A stretch of DNA of 64,000 nucleotides from Enterobacter hormaechei ATCC 49162 (GTDB taxonomy: Bacteria > Pseudomonadota > Gammaproteobacteria > Enterobacterales > Enterobacteriaceae): NCBI RefSeq assembly GCF_001875655.1, contig NZ_MKEQ01000002.1, positions 806,001-870,000 on the forward strand. The letters are read 5' to 3'. The position numbers and the translations under genes were made by a program. Below, piece after piece: positions 1-8,830 of the stretch. The notes beneath the pieces were generated by a model that saw nothing but the letters and a program-made list of their open reading frames with translations, made no database searches and was not told the DNA's origin. The first letter of the stretch is position 1, and the number at the start of each line of letters is the position of its first letter.

Positions 1-1
1 G

Positions 2-649
2 CCGGGGCTGATCCAGGCGGGCTATCCGGTGGCGCAGCAGCGTGAGGTGTTCGAGTTTGTCGCCAGCAGCGACTACTTCTCCGGTCCGACGTGGATGGCG
101 ATGTGTAAGGCCGCGCTGGATGCCGCGCACGACATTGAGTACAGCACCGTGGTCACCACCATGGCGCGCAACGGCTACGAATTCGGCCTGCGCGTCTCCG
201 GCCTGCCGGGGCAGTGGTTCACCGGCCCGGCGCAGCAGGTGATTGGTCCGATGTTCGCGGGCTATAAGCCGGAAGATTCCGGGCTGGATATTGGCGACAG
301 CGCCATCACCGAAACCTACGGTATCGGCGGCTTTGCGATGGCGACGGCCCCGGCCATCGTTGCGCTGGTGGGCGGCACGGTGGAGGAAGCCATCGATTTT
401 TCTCGCCAGATGCGCGAAATCACCCTCGGCGAAAACCCGAACGTCACCATTCCGCTGCTGTCGTTTATGGGCATCCCGACCGCGATCGACATCACCCGAG
501 TGGCGGGCAGCGGCATCCTGCCAGTCATCAATACCGCCATTGCCCATAAAGATGCGGGCATCGGCATGATTGGGGCGGGCATCGTTCACCCGCCGTTTAG
601 CTGTTTTGAAAAGGCGCTGTTGACCTTCCGCGATCGCTACTTTTTATAA
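2..649 (+). CDS. yahG: YahG-like DUF1116 protein, C-terminal part (5' end outside window)
   Basis: The open frame runs in from the window edge and has no start here; about 216 C-terminal residues are visible, against about 470 in E. coli YahG. The sequence matches the DUF1116 family (E. coli YahG and YlbE/AllG), with blocks such as GDSAITETYGIGG and GAGIVHPPFSCFEKAL. In E. coli, AllG works with FdrA-type and YlbF-type proteins in oxamate carbamoyl transfer; whether YahG does the same with another substrate is not established. Downstream come a permease, a carbamate kinase and an amidohydrolase, reproducing the E. coli yahG-yahI-yahJ set. That context fits breakdown of a carbamoyl- or ureido-containing compound, which is an inference. 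Confidence 0.85.
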   Translation, partial: PGLIQAGYPVAQQREVFEFVASSDYFSGPTWMAMCKAALDAAHDIEYSTVVTTMARNGYEFGLRVSGLPGQWFTGPAQQVIGPMFAGYKPEDSGLDIGDSAITETYGIGGFAMATAPAIVALVGGTVEEAIDFSRQMREITLGENPNVTIPLLSFMGIPTAIDITRVAGSGILPVINTAIAHKDAGIGMIGAGIVHPPFSCFEKALLTFRDRYFL

Positions 650-660
650 GGCTTGCATCC

Positions 661-2205
661 ATGAAAAACATGAAACTGGAGTGGAAAAGAGGTGACTGGG
701 CGGCGTATTTCGGGTTGATGACCAACAACCTGACCAATTTGCTGACCATGATGGGGTTGCTCATTTTTGTCGTCGGCATCCCGAAGGAGATTGTTTATGG
801 ACGCATCGCGCCAGCCTTCGGGCTGGCGGTGCTGGTGGCGAGCGTATGCTACGCCTGGTTTGGCCTGCAAATGGCGCGCGCCACCGGACGAACGGACGTC
901 ACCGCGCTGCCGTCCGGCCCGAGCGCGCCGTCGATTTTTACCGTGACCTTCCTGGTCTTAATGCCCGTCTACCAGCAAACCGGCGATGCGGATTTCGCGA
1001 TTCAGATTGGCCTGGTGTGGTGTTTTGTGGAAGCGATGATCCTCGCGGGCGGTTCCTTCCTCGGGGAGACCATCCGCAAGATGATCCCGCGCACCGTGCT
1101 GCTGTCGTGCCTGTCCGGTCTTGGCCTGCTATTGCTGGCGATGAACCCGATGTTGCAGGCGTTCGAAGCGCCCACCGTGTCGTTCATTGTTCTGCTGCTG
1201 ATTTTTATCAACTGGTTCGGTAAAAAGCCGATTTTCGCCCGTATCCCGACCGGCCTGCTGCTGCTGATTGCCGGTACTCTGCTGGCCTGGATTTCCGGCC
1301 TGCAAAGCCCGGAGGCGATTAAAGCGTCCATGTCCTCCTTCGGCTTTAACCCGCCGGAAGTGCACGTGGACAGCTTTATGCAGGGGCTGCCGCACGCGCT
1401 GCCGTACCTGGCGTCCGCCGTTCCGCTGGGGCTGGCGAACTACATCTTTGACCTGGAGAACATCGAAAGCGCCCACGCGGCGGGGGATGAGTACCCGACC
1501 CGCAAGGTAATGCTGGCGAACGGTCTGGCCTCCATGCTCGGCTGTCTGATGGGCAATCCGTTCCCGGTCACGGTTTACGTGGGCCATCCCGGCTGGAAAG
1601 CGATGGGGGCCAGCATCGGCTACACGCTGGCGTCCGGCGTGACCATGTTCATCGTGCCGCTGTTCGGGCTGGGGGCCTTTATGCTCGCCATCATTCCGAT
1701 GACCGCCATCGTGCCGATTCTGGTGTTCATCGGCGTTGTCACTGCCAACCAGGTGGTGCGGGAGACCCCCAAAGTGGAGGTGCCCGTCATCTTCATCTGC
1801 CTGTTCCCGTGGATCGCCAACTGGGCGCTGACCATGATGAACAGCGTGATGAGCGCGGCGGGCACCAGCGCGGCGAAAATCGGCACCGACGTGCTGCACA
1901 GCAAAGGGATCTACTACGAAGGCCTGATGCATCTCGGCAACGGCGCGCCGCTCGCCAGCATGCTCTGGGGCTGTATCGCCATCTTCGCCATCATCAACAA
2001 ACCGCTGCGCGGGGCTGTCGCCGCCGCCGGTGGAGCGCTGCTGGCGCTGTTTGGCGTGATCCACGCCCCGGTGGTGGGTTTTGCCGAAGGCAGTTCCCTG
2101 ATGTTCGTCACGGCCTACCTGATGATGGGCGGGATGTTTGTGGTGAAGCATTTCCTCGACAGCCGGGAAGCGGCGAGCGCTGCTGCACCGGTATCTGAAG
2201 CTTAA
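661..2205 (+). CDS. NCS2-like (xanthine/uracil-type) inner-membrane permease
   Basis: A 514-residue, very hydrophobic protein with about 12 predicted membrane segments, starting 11 bases after the yahG stop. Its length and segment pattern resemble the nucleobase:cation symporter-2/AzgA-like permeases; the DxxNIES-like stretch near residue 270 (FDLENIESAHAAGDE) lies where NCS2 proteins have their conserved acidic substrate-binding motif. The placement inside the yahG-yahI-yahJ set suggests that it imports the substrate of this pathway, perhaps a purine- or pyrimidine-related ring compound. The substrate cannot be read from sequence. The start is the first ATG after a weak purine-rich stretch; a second ATG three codons later is possible. 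Confidence 0.75.
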   Translation: MKNMKLEWKRGDWAAYFGLMTNNLTNLLTMMGLLIFVVGIPKEIVYGRIAPAFGLAVLVASVCYAWFGLQMARATGRTDVTALPSGPSAPSIFTVTFLVLMPVYQQTGDADFAIQIGLVWCFVEAMILAGGSFLGETIRKMIPRTVLLSCLSGLGLLLLAMNPMLQAFEAPTVSFIVLLLIFINWFGKKPIFARIPTGLLLLIAGTLLAWISGLQSPEAIKASMSSFGFNPPEVHVDSFMQGLPHALPYLASAVPLGLANYIFDLENIESAHAAGDEYPTRKVMLANGLASMLGCLMGNPFPVTVYVGHPGWKAMGASIGYTLASGVTMFIVPLFGLGAFMLAIIPMTAIVPILVFIGVVTANQVVRETPKVEVPVIFICLFPWIANWALTMMNSVMSAAGTSAAKIGTDVLHSKGIYYEGLMHLGNGAPLASMLWGCIAIFAIINKPLRGAVAAAGGALLALFGVIHAPVVGFAEGSSLMFVTAYLMMGGMFVVKHFLDSREAASAAAPVSEA

Positions 2206-2213
2206 GGCATTGC

Positions 2214-2295
2214 CCCCTCACCCCAGCCCTCTCCCCAAAGGGGAGAGGGTGTAATCGTCCCCTCTCCCCTTTGGGGAGAGGGTTAGGGTGAGGGG
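2214..2295. repeat. Large inverted repeat (REP-like palindromic pair)
   Basis: Two copies of a C-rich/G-rich unit face each other (2214-2250 and 2259-2295), each with an inner CCTCTCCCC/GGGGAGAGG palindrome, so the whole folds into a long hairpin. Such units are dispersed intergenic elements in Enterobacter and related genera. It sits between the permease and the carbamate kinase and may reduce read-through within the operon. Confidence 0.8.
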
Positions 2296-2325
2296 AACAT
2301 ACCGCACCGTTGCGAAGGAAAATGT

Positions 2326-3282
2326 ATGAAAGAGCTTATGGTCGTCGCCATCGGCGGCAACAGCATTATCAAAGACAACGCCAGCCAGTCGGTTGAACAT
2401 CAGGCGCAGGCGGTGAAAGCGGTGGCAGAGTCAGTGCTCGAAATGCTGGCCTCCGACTATGACATCGTGCTTACTCACGGTAACGGCCCACAGGTGGGGC
2501 TGGATCTGCGCCGCGCCGAGATCGCCCACGAGCGGGAAGGGCTGCCGCTGACCCCGCTGGCAAACTGCGTGGCGGACACCCAGGGCGGCATCGGCTACCT
2601 GATCCAGCAGGCGCTTAACAACCGTCTGGCGGCGCGCGGGGAGCAGAAAGCGGTCACGGTCGTCACCCAGGTGGAGGTGGATAAAAACGATCCTGGCTTT
2701 ACGCACCCGACAAAACCGATCGGCGCGTTCTTCAGCGAGGCGCAGCGCGATGAACTGCAACTCGCACACCCGGACTGGCATTTTGTTGAGGATTCAGGCC
2801 GGGGCTATCGTCGCGTGGTGGCCTCACCGCAGCCGCGGCGCATCGTTGAGGCGGATGCAATCAAGGCGCTGACGCAGAAAGGGTTTGTGGTGATCGGCGC
2901 GGGCGGCGGAGGCATTCCCGTGGTGCGCAGTGAACAGGGGGATTATCAGAGCGTGGACGCGGTGATTGATAAAGATCTCTCCACCGCGCTGCTGGCGCGT
3001 GAGATCGGCGCCGACGTGCTGGTGATCACCACCGGCGTGGAGAAAGTGTGCATTAACTTCGGCAAGCCAAACCAGCAGGCGCTGGACACCGTGAACGTGG
3101 CGCAAATGACGCGCTATATGGACGAAGGCCACTTCCCGGCGGGCAGCATGTTGCCCAAAATCGTCGCCTCGCTGGAGTTTTTACACCACGGCGGCAAGCG
3201 CGTGATCATCACCGCGCCGGACTGCCTGCCCGCCGCGCTGCGTGGCGAAAACGGCACCCACATTGTTAATGAAGGAAGATAA
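2326..3282 (+). CDS. yahI: Carbamate kinase-like protein YahI
   Basis: A 318-residue cytoplasmic protein, close to full-length E. coli YahI. The carbamate kinase hallmarks are present: VVAIGGNSI at the N-terminus, THGNGPQVGL near residue 50, GAGGGGIPVV near 195 and DKDLSTALLA near 218. The family transfers phosphate between carbamoyl phosphate and ADP, making ATP, CO2 and ammonia in catabolic settings. Here it would recover energy from carbamoyl phosphate released by the YahG/FdrA-type system. A GAAGGAAAA Shine-Dalgarno-like stretch precedes the ATG, and the stop lies one base before the yahJ start, so the two are translationally linked. Confidence 0.93.
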   Translation: MKELMVVAIGGNSIIKDNASQSVEHQAQAVKAVAESVLEMLASDYDIVLTHGNGPQVGLDLRRAEIAHEREGLPLTPLANCVADTQGGIGYLIQQALNNRLAARGEQKAVTVVTQVEVDKNDPGFTHPTKPIGAFFSEAQRDELQLAHPDWHFVEDSGRGYRRVVASPQPRRIVEADAIKALTQKGFVVIGAGGGGIPVVRSEQGDYQSVDAVIDKDLSTALLAREIGADVLVITTGVEKVCINFGKPNQQALDTVNVAQMTRYMDEGHFPAGSMLPKIVASLEFLHHGGKRVIITAPDCLPAALRGENGTHIVNEGR

Positions 3283-3283
3283 G

Positions 3284-4663
3284 ATGAGTGAGAATAAAAG
3301 CCGCCGCGAGTTTATCAGCCAGAGCGGCAAAATGGTTACCGCCTGCGCGCTGTTTGGCGCCACGGGTTCCGTCGCGTATGCTGCGGATACCGCAAAGGCA
3401 ACCTGCGAGACGGGTAAACCGATGAACATCACCGCAAAACATTACTATCTCGACAACGTGCTGCTGGAGGCCGGGTTCAACGTCGACGGCAGCGTGGCGA
3501 CGAGTACCCGCACCGAGCTGAAAACGCTGGAGATCAAAGACGGAAAGATCGTCGCCCTGCGCGATAACAACAGCCATGCTGACGCGACTCTGCCGCACTT
3601 CGATGCGGGCAAAAAGCTGATGCTCCCGGCGATGCGCGACATGCACATCCATCTGGACAAAACCTTCTACGGTGGCCCGTGGCGGTCGCTCAACCGCCCG
3701 GCGGGCACCACCATTCAGGACATGATCCGCCTGGAGCAGAAGCTGCTGCCGGAATTACAGCCCTACACGCAAGAACGCGCCGAAAAGCTGATCGACCTGA
3801 TCCAGTCGAAAGGCTCCACCATCGCCCGCAGCCACTGCAACATAGAGCCGGTTTCCGGCCTGAAAAACCTGGAAAATTTACAGGCGGTACTGGCGCGCCG
3901 TAAGCCAGGTTTTGACTGCGAAATCGTTGCCTTCCCGCAGCATGGCCTGCTGCTGTCCAACGCTGAAAAGCTGATGCGCGAGGCGATGCAGGCCGGGGCG
4001 CACTACGTGGGCGGGCTGGACCCGACCAGCGTCGACGGCGCGATGGAGAAATCCCTCGACACCATGTTCCAGATTGCACTGGATTACGACAAAGGGGTGG
4101 ATATTCACCTGCACGAAACCAGCCCGGCGGGCGTGGCGGCGGTGAACTACATGGTGGAAACCGTGGAGAAAACCCCGGCGCTGAAGGGCAAGCTGACCAT
4201 CAGCCACGCCTTCGCCCTGGCAACACTCAACGAACAGCAGGTGGATGAGATCGCCACCCGCATGGCGGCGCAGCAGGTGACGATCGCTTCCACCGTGCCG
4301 ATTGGTACCCTGCATATGCCGCTGAAGCAACTCCGTGAAAAGGGCGTGTTTGTGATGACGGGCACCGACAGCGTGATCGACCACTGGTCGCCGTACGGTT
4401 TAGGGGACATGCTGGAGAAAGCCAATCTTTACGCCCAGCTCTATATTCGCCCGAACGAGCAGACGCTTTCGCGCGCGCTGGGCATCGCCACCGGCGACGT
4501 ACTGCCGCTGAACGATAAAGGTGAACGCGTGTGGCCGAAAGCGCAGGACGACGCCAGCTTTGTGCTGGTAGACGCCTCCTGTTCCGCCGAGGCCGTGGCG
4601 CGTATTTCACCGCGCACCGCGACGTTCCATAAGGGAAATCTGGTCTGGGGTACGGTGGGGTAA
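3284..4663 (+). CDS. yahJ: Tat-exported amidohydrolase (deaminase-like) YahJ
   Basis: A 459-residue amidohydrolase-superfamily protein very similar to E. coli YahJ. The N-terminus has a twin-arginine motif (SRREFISQ) and a hydrophobic stretch ending in VAYAAD, predicting folded export to the periplasm. Metal-site residues typical of cytosine deaminase-like enzymes are visible: HIHLDKTF near residue 122, HLHETSP near 275, the His of SHAFAL near 308, and Asp in TGTDSVIDHW near 360. The likely reaction is hydrolytic deamination or ring-amide hydrolysis of a heterocycle, but the substrate is unknown. A periplasmic enzyme beside a cytoplasmic kinase implies first-step processing before uptake by the adjacent permease (inference). 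Confidence 0.92.
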   Translation: MSENKSRREFISQSGKMVTACALFGATGSVAYAADTAKATCETGKPMNITAKHYYLDNVLLEAGFNVDGSVATSTRTELKTLEIKDGKIVALRDNNSHADATLPHFDAGKKLMLPAMRDMHIHLDKTFYGGPWRSLNRPAGTTIQDMIRLEQKLLPELQPYTQERAEKLIDLIQSKGSTIARSHCNIEPVSGLKNLENLQAVLARRKPGFDCEIVAFPQHGLLLSNAEKLMREAMQAGAHYVGGLDPTSVDGAMEKSLDTMFQIALDYDKGVDIHLHETSPAGVAAVNYMVETVEKTPALKGKLTISHAFALATLNEQQVDEIATRMAAQQVTIASTVPIGTLHMPLKQLREKGVFVMTGTDSVIDHWSPYGLGDMLEKANLYAQLYIRPNEQTLSRALGIATGDVLPLNDKGERVWPKAQDDASFVLVDASCSAEAVARISPRTATFHKGNLVWGTVG

Positions 4664-4669
4664 AAGCGA

Positions 4670-4746
4670 GCCGGGTGGCGGCTTCGCCTTACCCGGCCTA
4701 CAAAAAACCTCAAATCGTAGGCCGGGTAAGCGCAGCGCCACCCGGC
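4670..4746. repeat. Pair of inverted REP elements (BIME-like)
   Basis: Two REP units, 4670-4701 and 4717-4746, share the core GCCGGGTGGCG...ACCCGGC and lie in opposite orientation around a short spacer, between two convergent genes. This is the usual enterobacterial intergenic palindrome and probably stabilises the 3' ends of both messages. Confidence 0.9.
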
Positions 4747-4774
4747 AATGCCATATACTCGCCGCCCGTAAGGT

Positions 4775-5377
4775 TTAATAACCCACCTTATACACCCGCC
4801 CGCTCTGCACCCCTTCCACGCTGCGGCGGTAGGCCTGCGCAACGGTCGCGGCGGGGACGCTTTCAAAGCCGGGGAAGAAACCATCGTAGGCGTCGACGGA
4901 TTCCGTCAGCACCGTCGGGCTGATCAGATTAATGCGAATACCGCGCGGCAGTTCACAGGCCGCGGCGCGCACAAACCCTTCCAGCGCCGCATTCACCGTA
5001 GTGGCATTAACCCCCTGAGCAATCGGCTCGTGCGCCACAATGCCGCTTATCAGCGTAATCGAGCCGCCTTCGTTCAGGTAGCGCTGGCCGGTCAGCGCCA
5101 GACGCACCTGCCCCAGTAGCTTATCCTGCAAGCCCTGGTTGAACTCGCTGTCGGTCATGGTTGCAAGCGGGCCAAAGTGCACACCTCCGCTGGCGGAGAC
5201 GATCGCATCTACCGGGCCGATCTTTTCGAACAACGCCTGCACGCTCGCCTGTGAGGTGATATCCACCTGATAGTCACCCTGCGTGCGACCCACGCGGATC
5301 ACCTCGTGGCGACGGCTTAGCTCTTCCGTTACTGCACGACCGACCGTACCGCTGGCACCAATAATCACGATTTTCAT
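4775..5377 (-). CDS. Short-chain dehydrogenase/reductase family protein, catalytic Tyr/Lys not conserved
   Basis: A 200-residue protein, shorter than classical SDRs (about 250). The N-terminal Rossmann motif is clear (VIIGASGTVG, residues 4-13), followed by the Asp of VDIT and an SASGG segment near residue 62. The region that normally holds Ser...Tyr-X3-Lys reads ISGI, then NATTVNAALEG near residue 125: the serine is present, but the YxxxK positions carry Ala and Asn. It may therefore be a binder or a non-classical reductase. It has a good AAGGAG ribosome site and is transcribed divergently from the LysR gene, its likely regulator. Confidence 0.85.
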   Translation of the reverse strand: MKIVIIGASGTVGRAVTEELSRRHEVIRVGRTQGDYQVDITSQASVQALFEKIGPVDAIVSASGGVHFGPLATMTDSEFNQGLQDKLLGQVRLALTGQRYLNEGGSITLISGIVAHEPIAQGVNATTVNAALEGFVRAAACELPRGIRINLISPTVLTESVDAYDGFFPGFESVPAATVAQAYRRSVEGVQSGRVYKVGY

Positions 5378-5443
5378 AGCAGACTCCTTATGTTGTGAGC
5401 CTTCATTCTTTAATAAATAAAAATTCAGATAAACTGGGCTAAT

Positions 5444-5460
5444 GTTAGATGATTGCTAAC
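5444..5460. promoter_or_regulatory. Candidate LysR-type operator
   Basis: GTTAG-N7-CTAAC forms an inverted repeat containing a T-N11-A core, the classical LysR box. It lies in the 97-bp divergent spacer, 14 bases upstream of the LysR-family start codon, and could serve both directions. No binding evidence is available from sequence alone. Confidence 0.5.
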
Positions 5461-5474
5461 CAGAGGTTTGTAAT

Positions 5475-6362
5475 ATGGATAAGCTTCGCGGGATGGAGAC
5501 GTTCATCGCGGTGGTGGAAAGCGGCAGCTTTACCGGCGCGGCGGCCCGGCTGGAGATGTCGGCGGTGATGGTCGGAAAGTATATTGCGCTGCTGGAGTCG
5601 CAGCTTGGCACGCGGCTGCTGGAGCGCAATACCCGTCGCCAGAGCCTGACGGATGCCGGGCGCGTTTATTTCGAAGAGGCAAGGCGCGTGCTGGAGCAGG
5701 TCTCGATTGCGGAACGCGCGGTGGAGCGCCTGCGCGCCACGCCTGCTGGCACCCTGCGCGTGACGGCGCCCACCTCGTTTGGCGGCTGCGTTATCGCGCC
5801 TCTGACAGCCACGTTTTTGCAGCGCTACCCGGAAGTGCGCATCGAACTGGATCTCACCAACCGGATGGTCGATCTGGTGGAAGAGGGGGTTGATCTGGCC
5901 ATTCGCATCGGTGAGATCCGTCATGAGGATCTGGTGGCGAAATACCTGTGCCCCTACAACATGGTGATCTGCGCCGCGCCGGATTATCTGGCGCGTCACG
6001 GTACGCCGCAAACGCCAGCCGACCTGGTGGATCACCTGTGTCTGTCGCACACGGTATGGACGGCGCGTAACGAGTGGCGGCTGCCGGGAGTGGAAGGCGA
6101 GGTGCGCTGGAAGCGTGATGCCGTCTTACGATGCAATGACGGCTACGGCTTACGCATGGCGGCGCGCGCAGGGGCAGGGCTCTTGCTGCAACCGGAAGTG
6201 CTGGTGGCGGAAGAGCTGGCAAGCGGCAGGCTGATACGGGTGCTGGAGCCGTTCACCCCGGCACCGAGGCCGGTACATTTATTGTGGCGTCAGGATTTGC
6301 GTCCGCTGCCTAAGCTAACGGAATTTATTGCCCATATTCTGCTAAGATTGGGCACAATATAA
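5475..6362 (+). CDS. LysR-family transcriptional regulator
   Basis: A 295-residue protein of normal LysR length. Residues 1-60 hold the winged helix-turn-helix (METFIAVVESGSFTGAAARL), and residues 90-290 form the periplasmic-binding-protein-like effector domain. The C-terminal half resembles the AaeR/DsdC-like group that commonly regulates a divergent oxidoreductase. Its divergent neighbour is the atypical SDR, and an inverted repeat of LysR-box type lies just upstream. The aminotransferase starts only 20 bases after its stop, so the two may be co-transcribed. Confidence 0.9.
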   Translation: MDKLRGMETFIAVVESGSFTGAAARLEMSAVMVGKYIALLESQLGTRLLERNTRRQSLTDAGRVYFEEARRVLEQVSIAERAVERLRATPAGTLRVTAPTSFGGCVIAPLTATFLQRYPEVRIELDLTNRMVDLVEEGVDLAIRIGEIRHEDLVAKYLCPYNMVICAAPDYLARHGTPQTPADLVDHLCLSHTVWTARNEWRLPGVEGEVRWKRDAVLRCNDGYGLRMAARAGAGLLLQPEVLVAEELASGRLIRVLEPFTPAPRPVHLLWRQDLRPLPKLTEFIAHILLRLGTI

Positions 6363-6382
6363 AAAAAGAAGGTAAGTAAAGA

Positions 6383-7564
6383 ATGTCTGCAAACAAACTC
6401 GCCAGCAGCGCGCAGGGCCTGCAATCGTCTGCCATCCGTGAATTATTAAAACATAGCAAAATGGCGGGCGTGATTTCGCTGGGTGGCGGTATTCCAAACC
6501 CGGACCTGTTCGATCACGAAGGATTAAAAATCGCCGCTGATGCCGTGCTGTCTCAGCATTTTGGCGAAGCGTTCCAGTACGGCCTGACGGAAGGCGTGCC
6601 GGGGCTGCGCGAAGAGATCCAACGCATCTGTGAAGGTCGCGGCATCGCCTGTAAAGCCGATGACGTGGTCATTACTTCCGGCTCTCAACAGTCTCTGGAC
6701 GTGCTGGCGCGGGCATTAATTAACCCGGGTGATACGGTCGTCGTTGAGCGTCCTACCTATCTCGCAGCGTTGCAGGTCTTTGGCCTGGCGCAGGCGAATT
6801 TTGAATCCGTCGGCACCGACGGCGACGGCATGAAGGTGGATGAACTTGAAGCGCTGGTAGCCACCAAAACCATCAAAGCGGTTTATATCGTGCCAACCTT
6901 TGGTAACCCGGGCGGCGTGACGCTCTCCGAAGCGCGTCGTAAACAGCTGGTGGAATTATCGAAGCGCTATGACTTTGTGATTATCGAAGACGACCCGTAC
7001 AGCGAAATTAACTACACCGATGAAGTGTTCCGCCCGCTGATTGCCCATGCCAAAGATATCGGCAATGAGGATAACGTGGTGTACACCTCCACCTTCTCTA
7101 AAATTCTTGCGCCGGGCACCCGCGTGGGCTGGGTGCTGGTGCCGGAGTGGCTGAAGCGCGCGGTGGTGAACCTCAAGCAAACCACCGATCTGCACACCAG
7201 CACGCTGTCGCAGTTAATGACGTACGAGTATCTGAAAACCGGTCGTCTGGCGAATCAGATTAAAATGATCCGCGAAGCCTATCGCCAGAAATACCAGACG
7301 TTCGCAACGGAACTGGAAGCCGAGCTGGGCGATGTGATGTCGTTCCACAAGCCAAAGGGCGGCATGTTCCTGTGGGCGAAAATGAACAACGGCATCAATA
7401 CGACAAAATGGCTGGAAAAAACGTTGAGCAACGGCGTGGTGTTTGTGCCGGGTGAGTTCTTCTACTGCAACGAGCCGGACCACACCACGCTGCGCATGTC
7501 TTTCGTTACCCCAACGGATGAGCAGCTTAAAGAAGCGGTTCGACGTTTGAAGATATCGCTGTAA
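6383..7564 (+). CDS. PLP-dependent class I/II aminotransferase (2-aminoadipate transaminase/LysN-like)
   Basis: A 393-residue fold-type I aminotransferase. The Schiff-base lysine lies in STFSKILAPGTRVGW near residue 240; the PLP-stacking region GSQQSLDVLARAL and the Asn/Asp/Tyr cofactor contacts (TFGNPGG, IIEDDPYSE) are present. There is no N-terminal GntR domain, so this is the stand-alone aminoadipate/multi-substrate branch rather than a MocR regulator. It follows the LysR gene by 20 bases with a GAAGG ribosome site. The amino donor and acceptor cannot be decided; aromatic, branched-chain and aminoadipate activities all occur in this family. Confidence 0.88.
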   Translation: MSANKLASSAQGLQSSAIRELLKHSKMAGVISLGGGIPNPDLFDHEGLKIAADAVLSQHFGEAFQYGLTEGVPGLREEIQRICEGRGIACKADDVVITSGSQQSLDVLARALINPGDTVVVERPTYLAALQVFGLAQANFESVGTDGDGMKVDELEALVATKTIKAVYIVPTFGNPGGVTLSEARRKQLVELSKRYDFVIIEDDPYSEINYTDEVFRPLIAHAKDIGNEDNVVYTSTFSKILAPGTRVGWVLVPEWLKRAVVNLKQTTDLHTSTLSQLMTYEYLKTGRLANQIKMIREAYRQKYQTFATELEAELGDVMSFHKPKGGMFLWAKMNNGINTTKWLEKTLSNGVVFVPGEFFYCNEPDHTTLRMSFVTPTDEQLKEAVRRLKISL

Positions 7565-7592
7565 CCTGATACAGCAGCGTCAGCTCTCAGAA

Positions 7593-7624
7593 GTAGGCCG
7601 GGTAAGGCGCAGCCGCCACCCGGC
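7593..7624. repeat. Single REP element
   Basis: A palindromic unit of the GTAGGCCGGGTAAGGCG...CCACCCGGC type lies between the convergent aminotransferase and bapD genes, only six bases before the bapD stop. Confidence 0.88.
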
Positions 7625-7630
7625 GTTTGA

Positions 7631-8830
7631 CTACCGCTCCCGCAGCGCCTCCTTCGCCCGGTTAAACGGCTTGATCATATAATCCAGCACCGTTTTCTCT
7701 CCGGTCTTGATATCTACCGTCGCAATCATCCCCGGCACGATCGAAAAGTGTCTGCCCGCCTTATTCACCAGATAATCCTGGCTGGTACGGATAAACACCC
7801 GGTAATAGAACACCTCCGGCTTCGCTTCGTCCTGAATGGTGTCCGGCGAAATGGTCTCCACCACCCCGTGCAGGCCACCGTAAATCGCGTAATCGTAGGC
7901 GGTGATCTTCACCAGCGCCTCCTGATTAGGGTGGATAAAGGCGATATCCCGCGGCGAGAGGCGGGTTTCAATCAGCAGGTGATCGTCCACCGGCACAATT
8001 TCCATCAGTTCACCGTTGGGGGGGATCACCCCGCCAATCGTCGTCACTTTGATGTTTTTCACGATCCCGCGCACCGGGGATTTTACCGTCAGACGGGTGA
8101 CGGAGTCCTGGCGGCCCTTAAGGATTGCCGAAACCATATCCACTTCCGCGTTAGCCTTCGATAACGCCTCGCGCGCCTGGACGTAATACTGGGAACGCAC
8201 GTCGGTGAGCTTCAGCTCCAGGTCGCTTTTCTGCCGTTGCAGGCGCAGCACTTCCACGTGGCTGGCGGCGCCGGTTTTCACCAGCCGCTGGGTGATTGCC
8301 AGCTCCTTATTGGCGAGATCTAACGCGGCGCGCAACTCCCGTTGGGTATCCTCCAGCTGGGCGCGGCGCGAGTTGTAGAGCCGCGTTTCAGCGGCGGTCA
8401 GGTCGGTCCATTTCGCCAGGGACGGCGGGAACTTGAGCGGCAGATCGTTCACCTCGGCATACAGACGCGCGCTGGAGGCCAATGACGCGCGGTAACGCGC
8501 CGCGCTTTCGCCGACGTTAGATTCCGAGCGGGTAGGATCCAGCCTCGCCAGCACCTGTCCGGCCTGCACTTGGTCCCCTTCGTGCACGTTCAGCTCGGTG
8601 AGGATCCCCCCATCCAGCGACTGCAATACCTGCTCGCGCGAGCTGGGGATCACTTTCCCGGTGCCGGTCGAGACTTCGTCCAGCACCCCGAACCACGCCC
8701 AGACCCCGAGCACCACAAACATCAGCAGGGAGAAGAAAACAATGCGTCGGGCACCGGTATAACCGCTTTCGGAGTCGAGGGCGTTATCCAGATCTTCTAC
8801 TGCGGCAACGTCACGCTGACTGATTTTCAT
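7631..8830 (-). CDS. bapD: Type I secretion membrane-fusion protein (HlyD family), BapD-like
   Basis: A 399-residue HlyD-family periplasmic adaptor. A cytoplasmic N-terminus is followed by one membrane segment (IVFFSLLMFVVLGVWAWFGV, about residues 29-48), a biotinyl-lipoyl-like half near 60-105, a long coiled-coil hairpin (about 140-245), and a beta-barrel/RTX-secretion adaptor C-terminus. It would bridge the ABC exporter BapC and the outer-membrane channel BapB to secrete BapA. It is the last gene of the run bapA-bapB-bapC-bapD and overlaps the bapC end by 20 bases, indicating translational coupling. The same order occurs in Salmonella bapABCD. Confidence 0.9.
   Translation of the reverse strand: MKISQRDVAAVEDLDNALDSESGYTGARRIVFFSLLMFVVLGVWAWFGVLDEVSTGTGKVIPSSREQVLQSLDGGILTELNVHEGDQVQAGQVLARLDPTRSESNVGESAARYRASLASSARLYAEVNDLPLKFPPSLAKWTDLTAAETRLYNSRRAQLEDTQRELRAALDLANKELAITQRLVKTGAASHVEVLRLQRQKSDLELKLTDVRSQYYVQAREALSKANAEVDMVSAILKGRQDSVTRLTVKSPVRGIVKNIKVTTIGGVIPPNGELMEIVPVDDHLLIETRLSPRDIAFIHPNQEALVKITAYDYAIYGGLHGVVETISPDTIQDEAKPEVFYYRVFIRTSQDYLVNKAGRHFSIVPGMIATVDIKTGEKTVLDYMIKPFNRAKEALRER

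Noticed and set aside
1129..2151. 340-codon minus-strand frame opposite the permease
   Set aside because: Rich in His, Gln and Arg, as expected of the antisense of a membrane protein gene; no family resemblance.
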